A stretch of 64,000 nucleotides of DNA, taken from Gorsachius magnificus. Lineage: Eukaryota > Chordata > Aves > Pelecaniformes > Ardeidae. A program made the translations under genes and the position numbers. This document shows, one piece after another, positions 36,989 through 48,830 of the stretch. Under the pieces are notes generated by a model that was given only the letters and a program-made list of their open reading frames with translations, was not told the origin of the DNA and did not search any database. Each line of letters opens with the position of its first letter. The stretch's first letter is position 1. Where the stretch lies: positions 88,597,684 through 88,661,683 of the forward strand of contig CM067082.1 in NCBI GenBank assembly GCA_034008185.1, in the 5' to 3' direction.

Positions 36989-39684
36989 TGACGAGCGAAG
37001 CACTACATGCAAAAGATAACTGTAATACAGGTACACTGAGTGCGTTTTGCTCGCCGTTACTTCCTCGATAAAATAATCTGCAAACTGCGACAACGCTTGC
37101 CTTTAGTAACTTCCCGTTCTCCCATAGCTCCTGTTTTAAGGACACTCCTATTCCACGTTCTGAAAAAAGCGTCTCGTTATTTGGAAGCCTCCTGCGGGGA
37201 AGAAAGATGTGGTTACGACCTGCTCATGCTTTCTCGTAAATTGATTTAAAAACTTGTACATGGACACACTGTGATCTCAGCTGGTACTCAGGCTGATGTC
37301 TTCCATGAAAACACATGGGAGATTAGTGATTCAATACAGTGTCTTTTTATTACTTTTGTTGTTTTCTCACTAATGAAACAGGCTTGTGCTGTGTGCTGTC
37401 TGTTACATTACAAATCATGTAATGGAATGACTTGGTACTCTTTTTTTCTTTTTTTTTTCCTAAGAAAATGTAGCTCTAAGTTGTATTCAGTCTCGTTATT
37501 TCATGGCTTCAGAATTTGTTGTCCAAGCCCCTAGTTACTGCAGCTGTAGATAAAAGACTTGAAAATCTGAAACTCTTAAAGCTCGGGAACTTGACAGAAA
37601 ATAGCCCCCAAAAGGTCACACACAGTTTGTTTCTGTGGGAGAGGAGAAGGTGAGGAGGAAGAGGAGGAGATAAAAAAGCTGGCAAGGGCTGTTTGGAGCT
37701 AACATGGCTGTCAGTGGGGCTGCTGGCACCGTGTGGCTCTTGGGACTCTTTGGAAAGTTTTCTCTGTTTAGCCTCTGAGTCTGAATTCTTCCAGGCTTGT
37801 TTAGTCTTTCTGGGCTCCCCTAAAGGTCAGCCGAGAGAAAACACAAACTGGCTCTTCCAGAGGGAGCTGCTGCCTGTACTCTCTCCATTTGGCAAGGCAG
37901 GGGAAGTGCCTAAAGCATGGTGGTGCGAGAGAAATTAGCTGCTTCTGCTCTCTCCTTTCCCCTGTAGTAAATTCTGTTCCCTGAATGAATGAGCCAGGCT
38001 CAGTACCAGTTTTGTTCCCAACAGTCCTTGATAAGCAACCTAAAAAAACCTCAAAACCCACACATATGCCTCATAGCCCCCAGTTTTTTCTGGAGCTGAT
38101 GAAAAACAGAGCTGATGTCATGGGCTATTTATATACAGTGATGTCTAAAATACTTGGGTTTTGTAATAGTGAATGCCTGCACTATACTTGTAAGCAAATT
38201 ATTTCAATTTTATTGTTTCCATTTATGTAAATTGACAAACATCAGCGGTGAACTCAGATGGAGCAAGTTTGATCTTGGTTTTTTTTCAAATTACTTTCAA
38301 TTTCTTTAGCCCCATTTCCATCCCTGTCATCCTCTTCCCCCAGGTCTCCTCCGACATCAAACACCAGGGTAAGCCAGCGGTGGGCTGAGCTCTCGAGTGG
38401 CCTTTGGTCTCAAAATAAGAGCAGGCGAGTAATTGCACGCTTACAGCCCCGGGACGTGAGGGGCGGGCGCTGCGCTGGAGGTGGCACCTTCGTTTGCAGT
38501 CCCTGGAGGCAGACGCCGTGGTCCTGTTGGCCCCGCATCCTCGTGCTGCCCCAGCAGCTGTGATAAGCCACCAAAGCTCCACAGAGAAGCTCCTGAGATG
38601 GTGGCAAAGAGAGCGAGAACCCAAATATCCAGCCTCAATGTACGATGAATAGTTGTCGTTAGCTGTGCCAGATATAGGCTGGTATTCTTCCAGTTTCTGG
38701 TTTTCTTCTCCTTCCATACTGCTGAAGTGTTTGGGCAGCCAGTCTGTTCCCTGTCAACTCCCATTGTTAATTTTTTCCTTAAAAGTAATACTAAAAGTGC
38801 TTGTATTTTTTAATATTTTTTTTTTCAGTATCAAAGCGTAGCCCAGCTTGCAGACTTTTGCCTGCTCTGTTTACATTTCTGCCAGCAAAGTTGCTGCTGC
38901 TGTCGTACACTTGACACCCTCTTGCTGCTCGCTGGCAACCCGGGTGGGCAGAGCACAGCCTTTGCCTCGGAGCCGTCCATTAGCGTAAAGTGTGTTTTTT
39001 GGCAATTCAAGCAATCACTAATCTGCAAAATAGAAGTTCACCAAATGGAGCACGGGATGCTGCTGAATGCAGAGCTGGTTTTGAAAAGAAATTGATTAAT
39101 GAAAGCAGTACAGGTTCTCTCCATCTTTGCTTTCTAAAAATAAAATCAAGGAAATGAAAAGGTTTCGGGTTTTATTCAGGCCCTACTTTAGCAGCATCTG
39201 CCTTACCTGGGGGAAACAGGTCTGGCTAAGGTGGTAGACAAAAGGAACTTTTCCAAAAGGATTCAGGTACCTAATGTTGCCTTGGGAGGCTTCGGTCTAA
39301 ATGCAGATCCCCAAAACCTCTTTGCTGTCCTAGGGGACCTGGAAACCTAACTCCAGGCCTCAGCAATTATATCAGAGCTTTGCATGAAGTGGTGGTGGCT
39401 GCTTTTTATCTGCTCATGTTTGAAAGGGGAGGAGGTAAAAACATTCATATCTCCTTACCGCCCAAGGGCATTTGAATTTGTGTATCTCACTTCCCTGGAG
39501 AATGTCCTAAGCAGCAAACTAGAGCGTATCCTGAAGCGGTACTCTCTTTGCTACAACTCTTCCTGGCTTAAAGTATTTACATGTGTGATTATGAAGGTCC
39601 AGAGACACCCAGAAGACTGACTCTGCCTGTGTCGTGGTTAAATACTCATTGTAGGCCCCAGTTCTTACTCTGAGGATGTTACAG
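36989..39684. other. Unique non-coding sequence with a small CpG cluster
   Basis: No gene recognised. At 38440-38540 there are about ten CpG in 100 bases and a GC box (GGGGCGGGC at 38460-38468), possibly a minor promoter-like patch. The 143-codon minus-strand frame over it (38286-38717) is arginine/alanine/serine-rich and looks compositional. Confidence 0.45.
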
Positions 39685-39708
39685 TTTATTTATTTATTTA
39701 TTTATTTA
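39685..39708. repeat. (TTTA)6 microsatellite
   Basis: Six perfect TTTA units. A simple repeat of no evident function. Confidence 0.93.
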
Positions 39709-42700
39709 TGTAAGTCTAGTATTCAGTGAGTTGTTCAGAGAGGAACGGAGCTTACTGAATCTTTATAAAAGCTTGCATTAATTCAGATCCAACATTTGGG
39801 TCCATTATATCTACACAAACACACGGACTCTAAAGGCCAAACTCCATGATATTTAACTGAGCAAGACCTTTTGCAGACAGCCGTGTTCCACCGCAAAGCA
39901 AGCGCCGGCAGTAAGCACCAGCCTGTGTAACAGAAAGGAAATACTCTTGCTGCCTGCCCATAAGCAGGTGCGGCATCAGACTGGGGTGTTTTCATAAAGA
40001 CAGTGTCATACGTCTCTGTTACATTTGCGTCATTTAAAGAAAAATAAAAGGATAATCTTCTCATTGCCATCTTCTCTGCTTCCAGCTTTCTGAGTTATTT
40101 TCACTGATTTCAGGGCAGGAAATGCTGATCCTGTGTTGCAATATGTAGCCCAGGCTGGAATAGTAGTTGCATCTTAAATATTCAAGGTAGAAAACATATT
40201 CCATTAACTTCTCGCCACCTACAGTTTCATGTTAATCAACTCTTTATCAGTATCTTCTTCAGAGCTTTCTCAAATCGTATAGTAAATATATAGTATAGTA
40301 AAAATACATAGGTATTATGTAATACATGCTTTTCCACTGTTTTTTTCAGTATCATTTTGTCTGAGCGCTATTACAACAGCTGCCTCTGGTGTGCAAATAA
40401 TTACCCCAAACCTGTGCCATCTTTGCATATCTGAGGAGAAGCAGGCACCGAAGGCAGCTGCTGAAACCCTAGGCCCCCGAGATGAGCGTGCTGAACTTGC
40501 TTCGAACAACGCTGGGGAGGCTGCCTCTGTCCCCTGCTGCCGTGGGCCAGGGAAGGGGGAATCCAGCCTGGGAAAAATGGAAACAACCTCAGAGGTTTTA
40601 AGCAGTTTTGTCCACTGAAGCTGAACGAAGAAAGAGGTGAATCAGTGACCGTCAAAGAGCAGAACCATCTGCATCATCAGGGAACGAGAGGGGTCTGCAG
40701 ACCCGAAGTTTATGTGATTTACGCAACCTGCCACGTGTCCCATGGTACGTGGCGAAACACTGTTCAGAAGAAGCAGTCTGAAGGTGCTGCTTTTTGAGCT
40801 TGACCACATCTTGGCCCCTAGAAAGGTGGCTTTTGCATTTCTAGTCAGACCTGCTAAGAAAATACAATCCATCAGGCAGGCGGTTTTAACCTGAAGAGCC
40901 AGGACAAGCACGGGGTAAGTTGGGCAATTTCAGCCCCGTGCAATTTCACTATGGATTGACTAAGACAGCTCCTTCCCTCTCAGGAGTTTGTCCTTTTGAA
41001 TGCCCAGATGCGCCCTCAAAAGCTCTGCCCTTCACGGGTGCCTTGCAACTGAAATCTGCCTCCTCTGTATCGGTTGTTTCGACGGAGCTGAGCATAAACC
41101 TGCATGTTGTGGCTGCCCTTATTTCTCTCTCCCTTCCAGATTCAGCAGCTGTTCTTATAAAGAGCCAACCTTTCCTTTCGCCAAGCGTAGCCCTTCTGCC
41201 TTGGGGAAGTGCCCTCTCCTCAGAGCCATGCCACCTTCCTCAGAGTGTTGATGTCCACTCCCCAGGAAAAGATTACAAATTATGGCATGAATGCATTTTT
41301 TAAAACACATGGCCTCTTATTTGACAGTGTTTTTAAGTAAAACAGCAGGTGAGCTTGTTAACTCCATCTGCCACTCTTCTCATGGAGCACATGTTTTTTA
41401 AACAAACTTTAATATCCTCTACTAAATTAAAGAAGCGTTGTTTTCTACAGGAATACCCTGAGTATAATCATGATATACATATGTGCCCTTTCAAAAAAAA
41501 AAAAAGCCAATAACTACCATCTGCCATTTTCTTAGTAAACATTGTGCTACTATGTCATGAACTCAGTTACGCAGATCACTGGGGTGTAGACAGCCGGTTG
41601 CTGCTTTTTAAAAAATAAGTGTTGAAATAAAGCTTTGCTTTAGGTGCAGCAAATCCATTACTGAATGTTCGTCAAAGAGAGCGGGCTCATGTCAGCCAGC
41701 TGTGCGTGTTCCCTGACGTCAGTGGGAAACTGCCTGGGCACAACCAGCTCGTTTCTTATTGACTTGTGGAATTATAGGCAGGGTTAATAAATGGCACCAG
41801 TTACTGCGAAGGCTACCCCAGACACTTATTCTGCTGGCTGGCTGTCTTTGGCCAAGCCTGTTGAGAAATGATGACAGCTTTCACCAGATTCACTTTTTTG
41901 GCAAACGCTCTCTGTGGCAGGGGATGCACACCTCGGGCTTGGATTTAGAAATTGATTCATTTCTTTAGAAAAATGCCAGCCTGAAGGGCTGAGACATTGC
42001 TAATTCAGGGGAGGAAGAGGAGGCAAAATTCTGTTCACATGGGGAAGAAATTTGGTGACCGCCTTGAAATCTGAGGTTGGAAGCTGCTGGGGAAGATCAG
42101 AAGGAAAGCAGGACTCAGAATTGGTGGAAAAGTGCTTAAATTCACTGAGCAAAGGCGTTGGACAGAGATAGAGAGCACGTGTGAGAAGAAAGGCAGAAAA
42201 ATGGCAAAAAGATTCAATAAGCCTTTAAGGAATAGGGTGGGGGTCCCTGCTCCCTCTCCCCCAGATCCTAAGAAATCACAATTTATTCATTAAAGAAATG
42301 GTGGAAGCCTGAAAGTTAAGAATCCCAAGGTTAAGAGATGCTTGGTTTAATTTGAGCCTTTTTCCATATTAACAATTAGAAACAGTTCTTAATGGTATGC
42401 TAGGTGTGATCATGCAGTGAGCAACATCTGCTCCCTGAATGAGGAAAGCATCTTTTAGGAAGGGAAACAAGTTATGAGTCTAGAGGCAACCTCTATTGCA
42501 AATCTAAGAGGACAATCATGGTTATGGTTCCTAATTTATTGCTCACGGGGGACTGAGTCATCTTCTCTGGAAAAACCTATGGAAATCTACTGTGTTACTC
42601 AGAAACAAACTTCATCCTTTTTCAAATTATTACTGGCATCACTTTCAGCCTGACACTTTGGGAATCTTTAAGTATCTCTGTACTTGGCTTATTTCATATT

Positions 42701-45683
42701 CATAGAACATACGGGTCAGACTCCTATCCTCCTGCTTCAGTATCAGCTGTAAATTGATGTTAGGTTGATACACCTGAAATGACTCCTGGGAAGTTTTAAT
42801 ACCTTCTTTCTCTCTTTGCATTTTGGCTTGTCTTCTTTCCAGTCCCTACCCAAACTGACCTGCTGTCTCTTACTGATATTTTGAGCAGCTGATGGGGGGC
42901 CCTTCTGTGATAGTAGGGGCCAAACTGCTTTGATGCACACAGCAAAACTCCCATTGACTTTAGTGGAAGAAGGATCAGTCCAGAGCTTGTCTCTCTTCTT
43001 TTTACGGTTTGGGTAGGGGTTTTTTTTGTTGGTTTTGGGTTTCTTTTTGGCCAAAATGCAGTAACACACTGCAGATATGTACCTATTGCATTCAGTAAGA
43101 CACAAACAGAGAGATTTATAAGGTTTCCATAACTTGTTTATTATTCAGGAGGGGTCTGTGTCTGCTGTGGGGGGCATGGTGTGCCTGATTCATTACACCT
43201 GCTTGGTTTTCAGCTGAAATCCACTGGTGCAAAACTGCAGCCCGTGGTGCTAAGCAGACCAGTCTCTTGGCAGGTTCATTGGGAGTGAATTATGTGTATC
43301 CCTCTGGCTGAGTAAGACCTTGATCAACCTGTATCAAAGGATTTTCTGAACTTGTTTTAGGAGCATGATGTGAATTATATGGAGCAGGTGTGAGCGCCAG
43401 AGGAAGGCAGAGGTTGGTGTCACACTTAGCAGCTGAAAGCCACCCACCATCAAGGCTGCTTTTCATGTGCTTGGCCAGTATGAACCCTAGTGGAAACAGA
43501 AGCCTCTCTGAGGTTATACAGTAAGCCTGAAGGGACAGAGCAGGCCTTTGAGGGAGGAAATCAAAAACACTGGAAAAATTCCTGCTTCAAATCAAGGTAA
43601 TTTTTAATGACTCGTAATTCAAGACTAGACTGAAGGAAAAACATCATGATTTACAGGAATCCTCTCCTTTGCCTTCGAAGCAAGTGGGACGCTTTCCAGG
43701 TCAAACCAGTTGCATCAGTCCACTGCAGCAAAACAGGTGATGACTTTGTAGAGGGAGCTGGTTACAATGCCAGCTCTGTGGTGCTACCTTCTGTGAGAAA
43801 GGGGTACGTGGTTTCGTGTCAGATTGTGCCATGTTATAGACAGTGAGACAGACTCCTTTAGGGTGGCAAACAGTTGTCTTGGCTAGGAAACAAGACCACA
43901 CTGTTTGCCCTCTTTTTTTTCCCCCAAGGGAAACAGCAATACTTGGATTTGAGCATTTTTGTGCTATAAGTGTTGGGTTAAAGCTACATAACACCTGGAC
44001 TCTTTCCTCCTGGAGATATAATGTTTGATGATGCCCTAAGGCTACAGGTAGAATGCATTAAAAGGGACAGCCTGTGGCTTTGCTTTCTAGTAAAATTCAC
44101 GAGTTGCTACAAGTGACGGAGCTTTTGTAGGTGTGGGGAAAGAAGCATGTCTTTTAGTGAAGCAATTTTGGATGGCTCCTAGAGGTTAGGGAATGCTTAT
44201 ATTGTATGCATCCAGTAGTATCAACTGGCAAGTCTGTCTTGTCACTGTGTTTCCTGAGGCACTGATTTCTTAATTGTTGCTCTTCTGATAATGCCCCTGG
44301 GCACCCAACGTTAGATGCTGCAGAAGACACCTAAGCCTGCAGCAGAAATTCCAGTGCACTTGATGGAGACTATCTCTGGCCCAGTGTGGGATAAAACTCA
44401 ATCATGAAGTAACAGAGCTTTGGCTACCCATGTTCTAAGAGCTGCTCTGATTAAGTGTTTGGATTTTGTATTGATTTGCTTGTTTTTTAAACTGTGTTTG
44501 TTCTTCTGTATTGATTCTCCCCTGAGAAAAGGAAGCCCCAGGAAAATACTGCCATGGAAGGTTTCTCTGCTGTAGTCCCACTAAATTAAAATGGAGGCCC
44601 TTCAGCACGAAAATGTTGCGCCTCCAGGAACAAGTTTCACCAGTTAAATCTGAAATGTTTTGGTGTGCCGGTCTTTACCCTCTGCCTTGAAGGGAGTTAG
44701 GAATGGGGGATGCCTACAGTGGTTCTGACATAATGTTTTGTTTACAGAAATTGGAGTTAGGGGTGGGAGAAACAAACAGAAATATAGCAGTAGTGGGAAT
44801 ATAAAAAGTTACTAAGAGTGGCAAAAGGAGTCTGAAAGACTGCCATAGAAAGCAGGCGTCCTGAAAAGCTACATAATTTCTTTGCTGTGTTGGCACATAT
44901 CTGAAACATTTAGTAAGCTTTCTTATGTATTTCTGATTACTTAAAAAAAAATTGGGGAAGGTGGATTACAGTGTTACCCAATATCAGCATGCTTCATGCA
45001 ATCCTAAGGCAGTAAAGTTACAAAATTCAGAGGCAGTTTGATTTTATTTTTTAGAAGATTTTAAACAGTACAATGTGTAATAGCAGTTGCTATCTATAAA
45101 GGGGGAAGAACATTTCCTTTCAGTTCTTAAATCAAGGGTTATGTTTGCAGAAGTGACCTTGGTTAAGACTTTGCATTTCAAAGCTGTAGTCTTCTGAAGT
45201 CATGTCCCTAGTAGAGTTGGGTTCTGTTGGTGTAAACTGTAACGCCTACATGCACAGCCTCACATGCAACAGTTAATGTTTGAACGAAGCCCTCCGGCTG
45301 GATTGAAACCTCTTACAATTAGCAAGTCATTTTAAAAAAAGAATTTTTTCCAGTTGCTCAAAGTCAGCATAAAAAACCCCTGAACCTTGTTGCTTAAATA
45401 ATGCAAGAGAAGATCTCAGGTAACGCATTGGCATCTGCAAACCAGTGTTGATTAATCTTTACAATAAGCTTTTCAGAAATAATCTCCTTTACTGCTTCTT
45501 GGTGAGTGGGGCTAGCATCAGCTCCCAGGGGGAAAAGCAGGGCTGGCCCACAATCAAGTACTACTTCAGCAGCAGAGTGGGACAAGAAGTAGAGCTGGGT
45601 TCATCAAAACTACTCTTTTACTTCTCTGTAGTCTTGATTTGGCAGCTTGCTTTACCCTTTGACCAGAGTCCATTGTGCCATGC
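39709..45683. other. Unique non-coding sequence
   Basis: No gene or transposable element recognised. A run of 13 A lies at 41493-41505. Open frames are 127 codons or fewer and unconvincing. Confidence 0.5.
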
Positions 45684-45688
45684 ATCAT
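45684..45688. repeat. Target-site duplication, left copy (ATCAT)
   Basis: Directly precedes the LTR and matches the right-hand copy ATCGT (46244-46248) at four of five bases. Confidence 0.75.
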
Positions 45689-46243
45689 TGTCGTGGTTTA
45701 ACCCGGCTGGCAACTAAGCACCACGCAGCCGCTCGCTCACTCCCCCCCCTCCCTCAGTGGGATGGGGGAGAGAATCGGGAAGGGGAAAAAAAGGTTAGAG
45801 CCGAGGGCTGAGATAAAGACAGTTTAATAAGAGAAAATAATAATAATAGTAATAATGAGAATGATAACAAAATATACAGAATATACAAAACGAATGATGC
45901 ACAATGCAATTGCTCACCACCCGCCGACCGATGCCCAGCCCGTCCCGAGCAGCGGTCAGTACCCGAGCCACCGACCGACCCACCAACCCCCCCGAGCATG
46001 ACGTTATATGGTATGGAATAGCTCTTTGGACAGTTTGGGTCCTAGCTGTGCTGTACTCCCAGCTTGTTATGCACCTGGCCGAGCAGGAGAAGCTCAAAAA
46101 GTCCTTGAGCAGTCTGAGCACTGCTTGGCAACAACTAAAAACATCAGCGTGTTATCAACATTCTTCTGGCACTAAATCCAAAGCACAGCACTATGCTAGC
46201 TTCTGTGAAGAAAATTAACTCTATCCCAGCTGAAACCAGGACA
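45689..46243 (-). mobile_element. Solo LTR, same family as 12.4 kb, reversed
   Basis: This 555-bp element reads TGTCGTGGTTTAACC at the left and ends CTGAAACCAGGACA, the inverted termini of the LTR at 12403-12955. Shared inner blocks include 'gaaaattaactctatcccag' at the right end, 'aaaaagtccttga' and 'tatggaatag'. The left end carries the CpG-containing 'agccgctcgctcac' block seen in all three copies. No viral internal region is attached. The near-matching 5-bp flanks confirm a complete solo LTR, with one substitution in a flank since insertion. Confidence 0.92.
45831..45868. repeat. AAT-type microsatellite inside the LTR
   Basis: An imperfect AATAATAATAGTAATAATGA tract at the position matching the ATT tract of the 12.4 kb LTR, read in reverse. 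Confidence 0.8.
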
Positions 46244-46248
46244 ATCGT
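46244..46248. repeat. Target-site duplication, right copy (ATCGT)
   Basis: Four of five bases match 45684-45688. The difference is an A/G change that creates a CpG. Confidence 0.75.
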
Positions 46249-46685
46249 CCTCTTACAATTCGCACTCTGGAAATAAAATGAAGAATGTGCTTATTTCGCT
46301 GATTAAAATCCTCCCACCAGGGCTACTTTGAAAGAACGCAGTGTCTCAACAGAGTCCAGTCAAGGAACTAGCGAAAAAGGAGTAACAGAATAGCAGTTAT
46401 AGCCATGAACTAGGCATTACTTGGCATCGGTAATAGTCTTGGGATCATAAGAACAATGACCTTAATTCTCCTGGTATTTTATTAAGGAATTAAGGATAGG
46501 GCAGCAGAAAGGACTTCAGGCTGCTCTAATAAAGAGGTGAGAGCTAATGCTTTTTCAGGCTAGCATTTGCCAGCCAAATGACCTGCACAGGATTTGTAAG
46601 ACCATAGGTGAGTGCAAAGGACACCCTGGAAGTAAATGCCTGAGGGAGGGTTATTAGATGTAAAAAAGCAGACACAATAGGCTCT

Positions 46686-47060
46686 TCATTTTCCCTTCTC
46701 CTGAGAAGTGTATATGTGATGTGCCATGTCCACCATCAAATGGGCTTTGTATTTGTTTGCATTATTTTCTACTCGCCCCATCTCTTCCACCAATCTCCTT
46801 CTATGTGAATGCTTCTGGCTGCGCATTTCTACTCTGATGGCAGGAGTAAGAATAGGGAGTGAGGACAGAGAAGACTTTGCTGCATTCTGAAGTTCTTTTA
46901 ATTTCATGGTAGCCTGGTTCCATCCCTGCTTTCTTTTTCCTTTAAGCATTGAGTGATGTTGTCCATGATGGAAATCACAGATGTAGGTTGGTTTAACACC
47001 CCCTCCCTCCTGCCTCCACCCATGGTTTATGGTTACTTTAGTTAGGTTGTTTTGCCTCTT
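46686..47060 (-). other. Open frame of unknown status, minus strand
   Basis: This frame is open for 124 codons between stops. The first ATG is at 46949, giving an 87-residue product that is basic and charged, contains LKELQNAAKSSLSSL and RRRLVEEMGRVENN, and ends in SQEKGK. It looks more like a soluble helical protein than most frames here, but I recognise no family. Upstream of the ATG the frame reads through a glycine stretch from a GGAGGGAGGGGG tract. Nothing shows clear splice sites. A frame this long is expected several times by chance in 64 kb, so treat it as a hypothesis only. Confidence 0.15.
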
Positions 47061-47291
47061 TTAATATAATGGGTGGCAGGTGCTGATGGCCCAGACTAAG
47101 GAAGTGTGATGCAGCTTGAAATATGATTTAGGTCTTCTAGCTATTCCTTAGAACAGCAAAGGGTACTCCATCTTGCATCAACCTGAAAAATAGTTGAAAA
47201 CTGCAGCTATAAATATTGATCCATCAGAAGCAAAGCCTGGGAAACCTAAAACAAGTAATGTGATATTCTTTTGTTTTATCCTCAAATAAGC

Positions 47292-47507
47292 TTATTTTTT
47301 GGCTGGATTTTTTAGATGTACTTCCTCAGATTCTTCCTCTGGACCAGATACTACGGGATTTATTTGCCCTACAGCCTGTTTTGAAAGTTGCTCCAGTGCA
47401 GATAATGCATTAATTGACAATGGGTACATAACAAGGTACTGCTCAGAACAAATACGTATGACATCAGCAAGGTCATCTGTATCTGGAGTAAGTGCATCAA
47501 CATGCAT
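47292..47507 (-). other. Open frame of unknown status, minus strand, acidic
   Basis: This 71-residue frame starts at an ATG preceded by AACAAG (A at -3). It includes DALTPDTDDLADVIRICSEQ and an acidic GPEEESEEV stretch and ends in KNPAKK. An in-frame TAA lies four codons upstream of the ATG, so the start is well bounded. It lies about 230 bases upstream, in minus-strand sense, of the open frame at 46686-47060. The two could be exons of one gene or parts of a decayed retrocopy, but I see no convincing splice signals between them. I do not recognise the protein. Confidence 0.18.
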
Positions 47508-48300
47508 CTTGTTGATATTTTAACAGTGACTAAGTAAAAATGCTGGGGGGGTGTGTGTGAATACAAGCCGGTAAACCATTACAGAGCCTTCCTCTCCTGA
47601 GCATATAACGGAGTCGCCTTTGCTCTTTCAACCTCCTTTGAATTCAGTTGGATTAAAGCAGTGAATAAATATTGTGTAATTGTTTGCCAGGAGTATGATG
47701 ATCTGTGACAATTATTGGGCATTTTGGCACATTTCTCCTATAACCTCCTCACCATCCAGCAATTATGCTGGTACAGCACAGAGCATAACTGAAATGCTGG
47801 TTAATAAAAATGTTAATGAGGTAACTCTAAAACTTTTTCCTGCTGGGCAATATGAGAGGTTCCTAACCAGCAGTGGCATGGAGGGGGCTTTACAGGAACA
47901 GAGGAGAGGGAAGAGGAAGTCAAGAGAAAAGAGCCCAGACATCTGAGCATGGAGTCTTCCCTTGAACCTAAACAAAGACTTTTTTTTCTTTCCTAGGAAT
48001 GTGAATGTTTTAGGCTGTAGTTACCCAAAATACTTTCTCTATCAGCAAGCCTCATCTAAAAAGACTACTGACCTCTTGCTCCTATGATAGTGCTGCCATA
48101 TGCCAGCTTCTCGCTCTGTCGGTGCAACCATCTGTGGTGCTGCGTGCAGAATATTTTCCCTGCCAAAGAACATGGAAGGCCACTGACCACCCCCGTGTGC
48201 ATCAGCAGATGCTACACTGAAGAGCTTGACAGGCTTTTCTGGATACAGTCACACATAACCAGCAGATGATAATGCAGTGATAGGCCATTAAAAAAAAAAA

Positions 48301-48830
48301 CTGGAAGTACCTCTCAGAACACCCCACCCGGAGTACTGTGTCCAGTTCTGGGCTCCCCAGTTCAAGAAAGATGAGGAACTCCTAGAAAGAGTCCAGAGGA
48401 GAGCAACTAGGGTGATAAAGGGACTGGAGCACCTCCCCTACAAGGAAAGGCTGAGAGAATTGGGCTTGTTCAGCCTGAAGAAGAGAAGACTGAGAGAGGA
48501 CCTCATCAACACATACAAATATCTTAAGGGTGGAAGTCATGAGGATGGAGCCAGACTCTTTGCAGTGGGGCCCAGCGACAGGACAAGGGGCAATGGGTAC
48601 AAACTGAAGCATAAGAGGTTTCAGTTGAATATGAGGAAAAACTTTACTCTGAGGGTAACAGAGCACTGGAACAGGCTGCCCAGGGGGGTTGTGGAGTCTC
48701 CTTCTCTGGAGATATTCAAAGCCTGCCTGGACGAAGTCCTGTGTAACGTGCTCTAGGAGAATCTGCTTTAGCAGGGGGGTTGGACTGGATGATCTCCCGT
48801 GGTCCCTTCCAACCCTTGTGATTCTGTGAA
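48301..48830 (+). mobile_element. CR1 LINE 3' part with open C-terminal frame
   Basis: A plus-strand CR1 preceded by an A-rich run. From about 48304 to 48759 it holds one uninterrupted frame matching the C-terminal end of the CR1 reverse-transcriptase protein: a [10 protein letters not shown] block, [10 protein letters not shown], then [33 protein letters not shown] stop lies at 48757-48759. The 3' untranslated tail ends ATTCTGTGA. The catalytic core is missing through 5' truncation. A few codons before PEYC are absent relative to the 55 kb copy. It is the same subfamily as 15963-16360. Confidence 0.97.

Larger units (their letters stand above)
46249..48300. other. Unique sequence with two protein-like minus-strand frames
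   Basis: No known gene or transposable element. Two minus-strand open frames, annotated separately at 46686-47060 and 47292-47507, have a more protein-like composition than most frames in the window. Confidence 0.4.

Noticed and set aside
38286..38717. 143-codon minus-strand frame, arginine/alanine-rich
   Set aside because: Coincides with a CpG-rich patch and shows no recognisable domain. Treated as compositional.
45754..46218. Open frames on both strands within the 45.7 kb LTR
   Set aside because: Incidental frames of a non-coding LTR. Similar frames recur in the other copies because the sequences are homologous.
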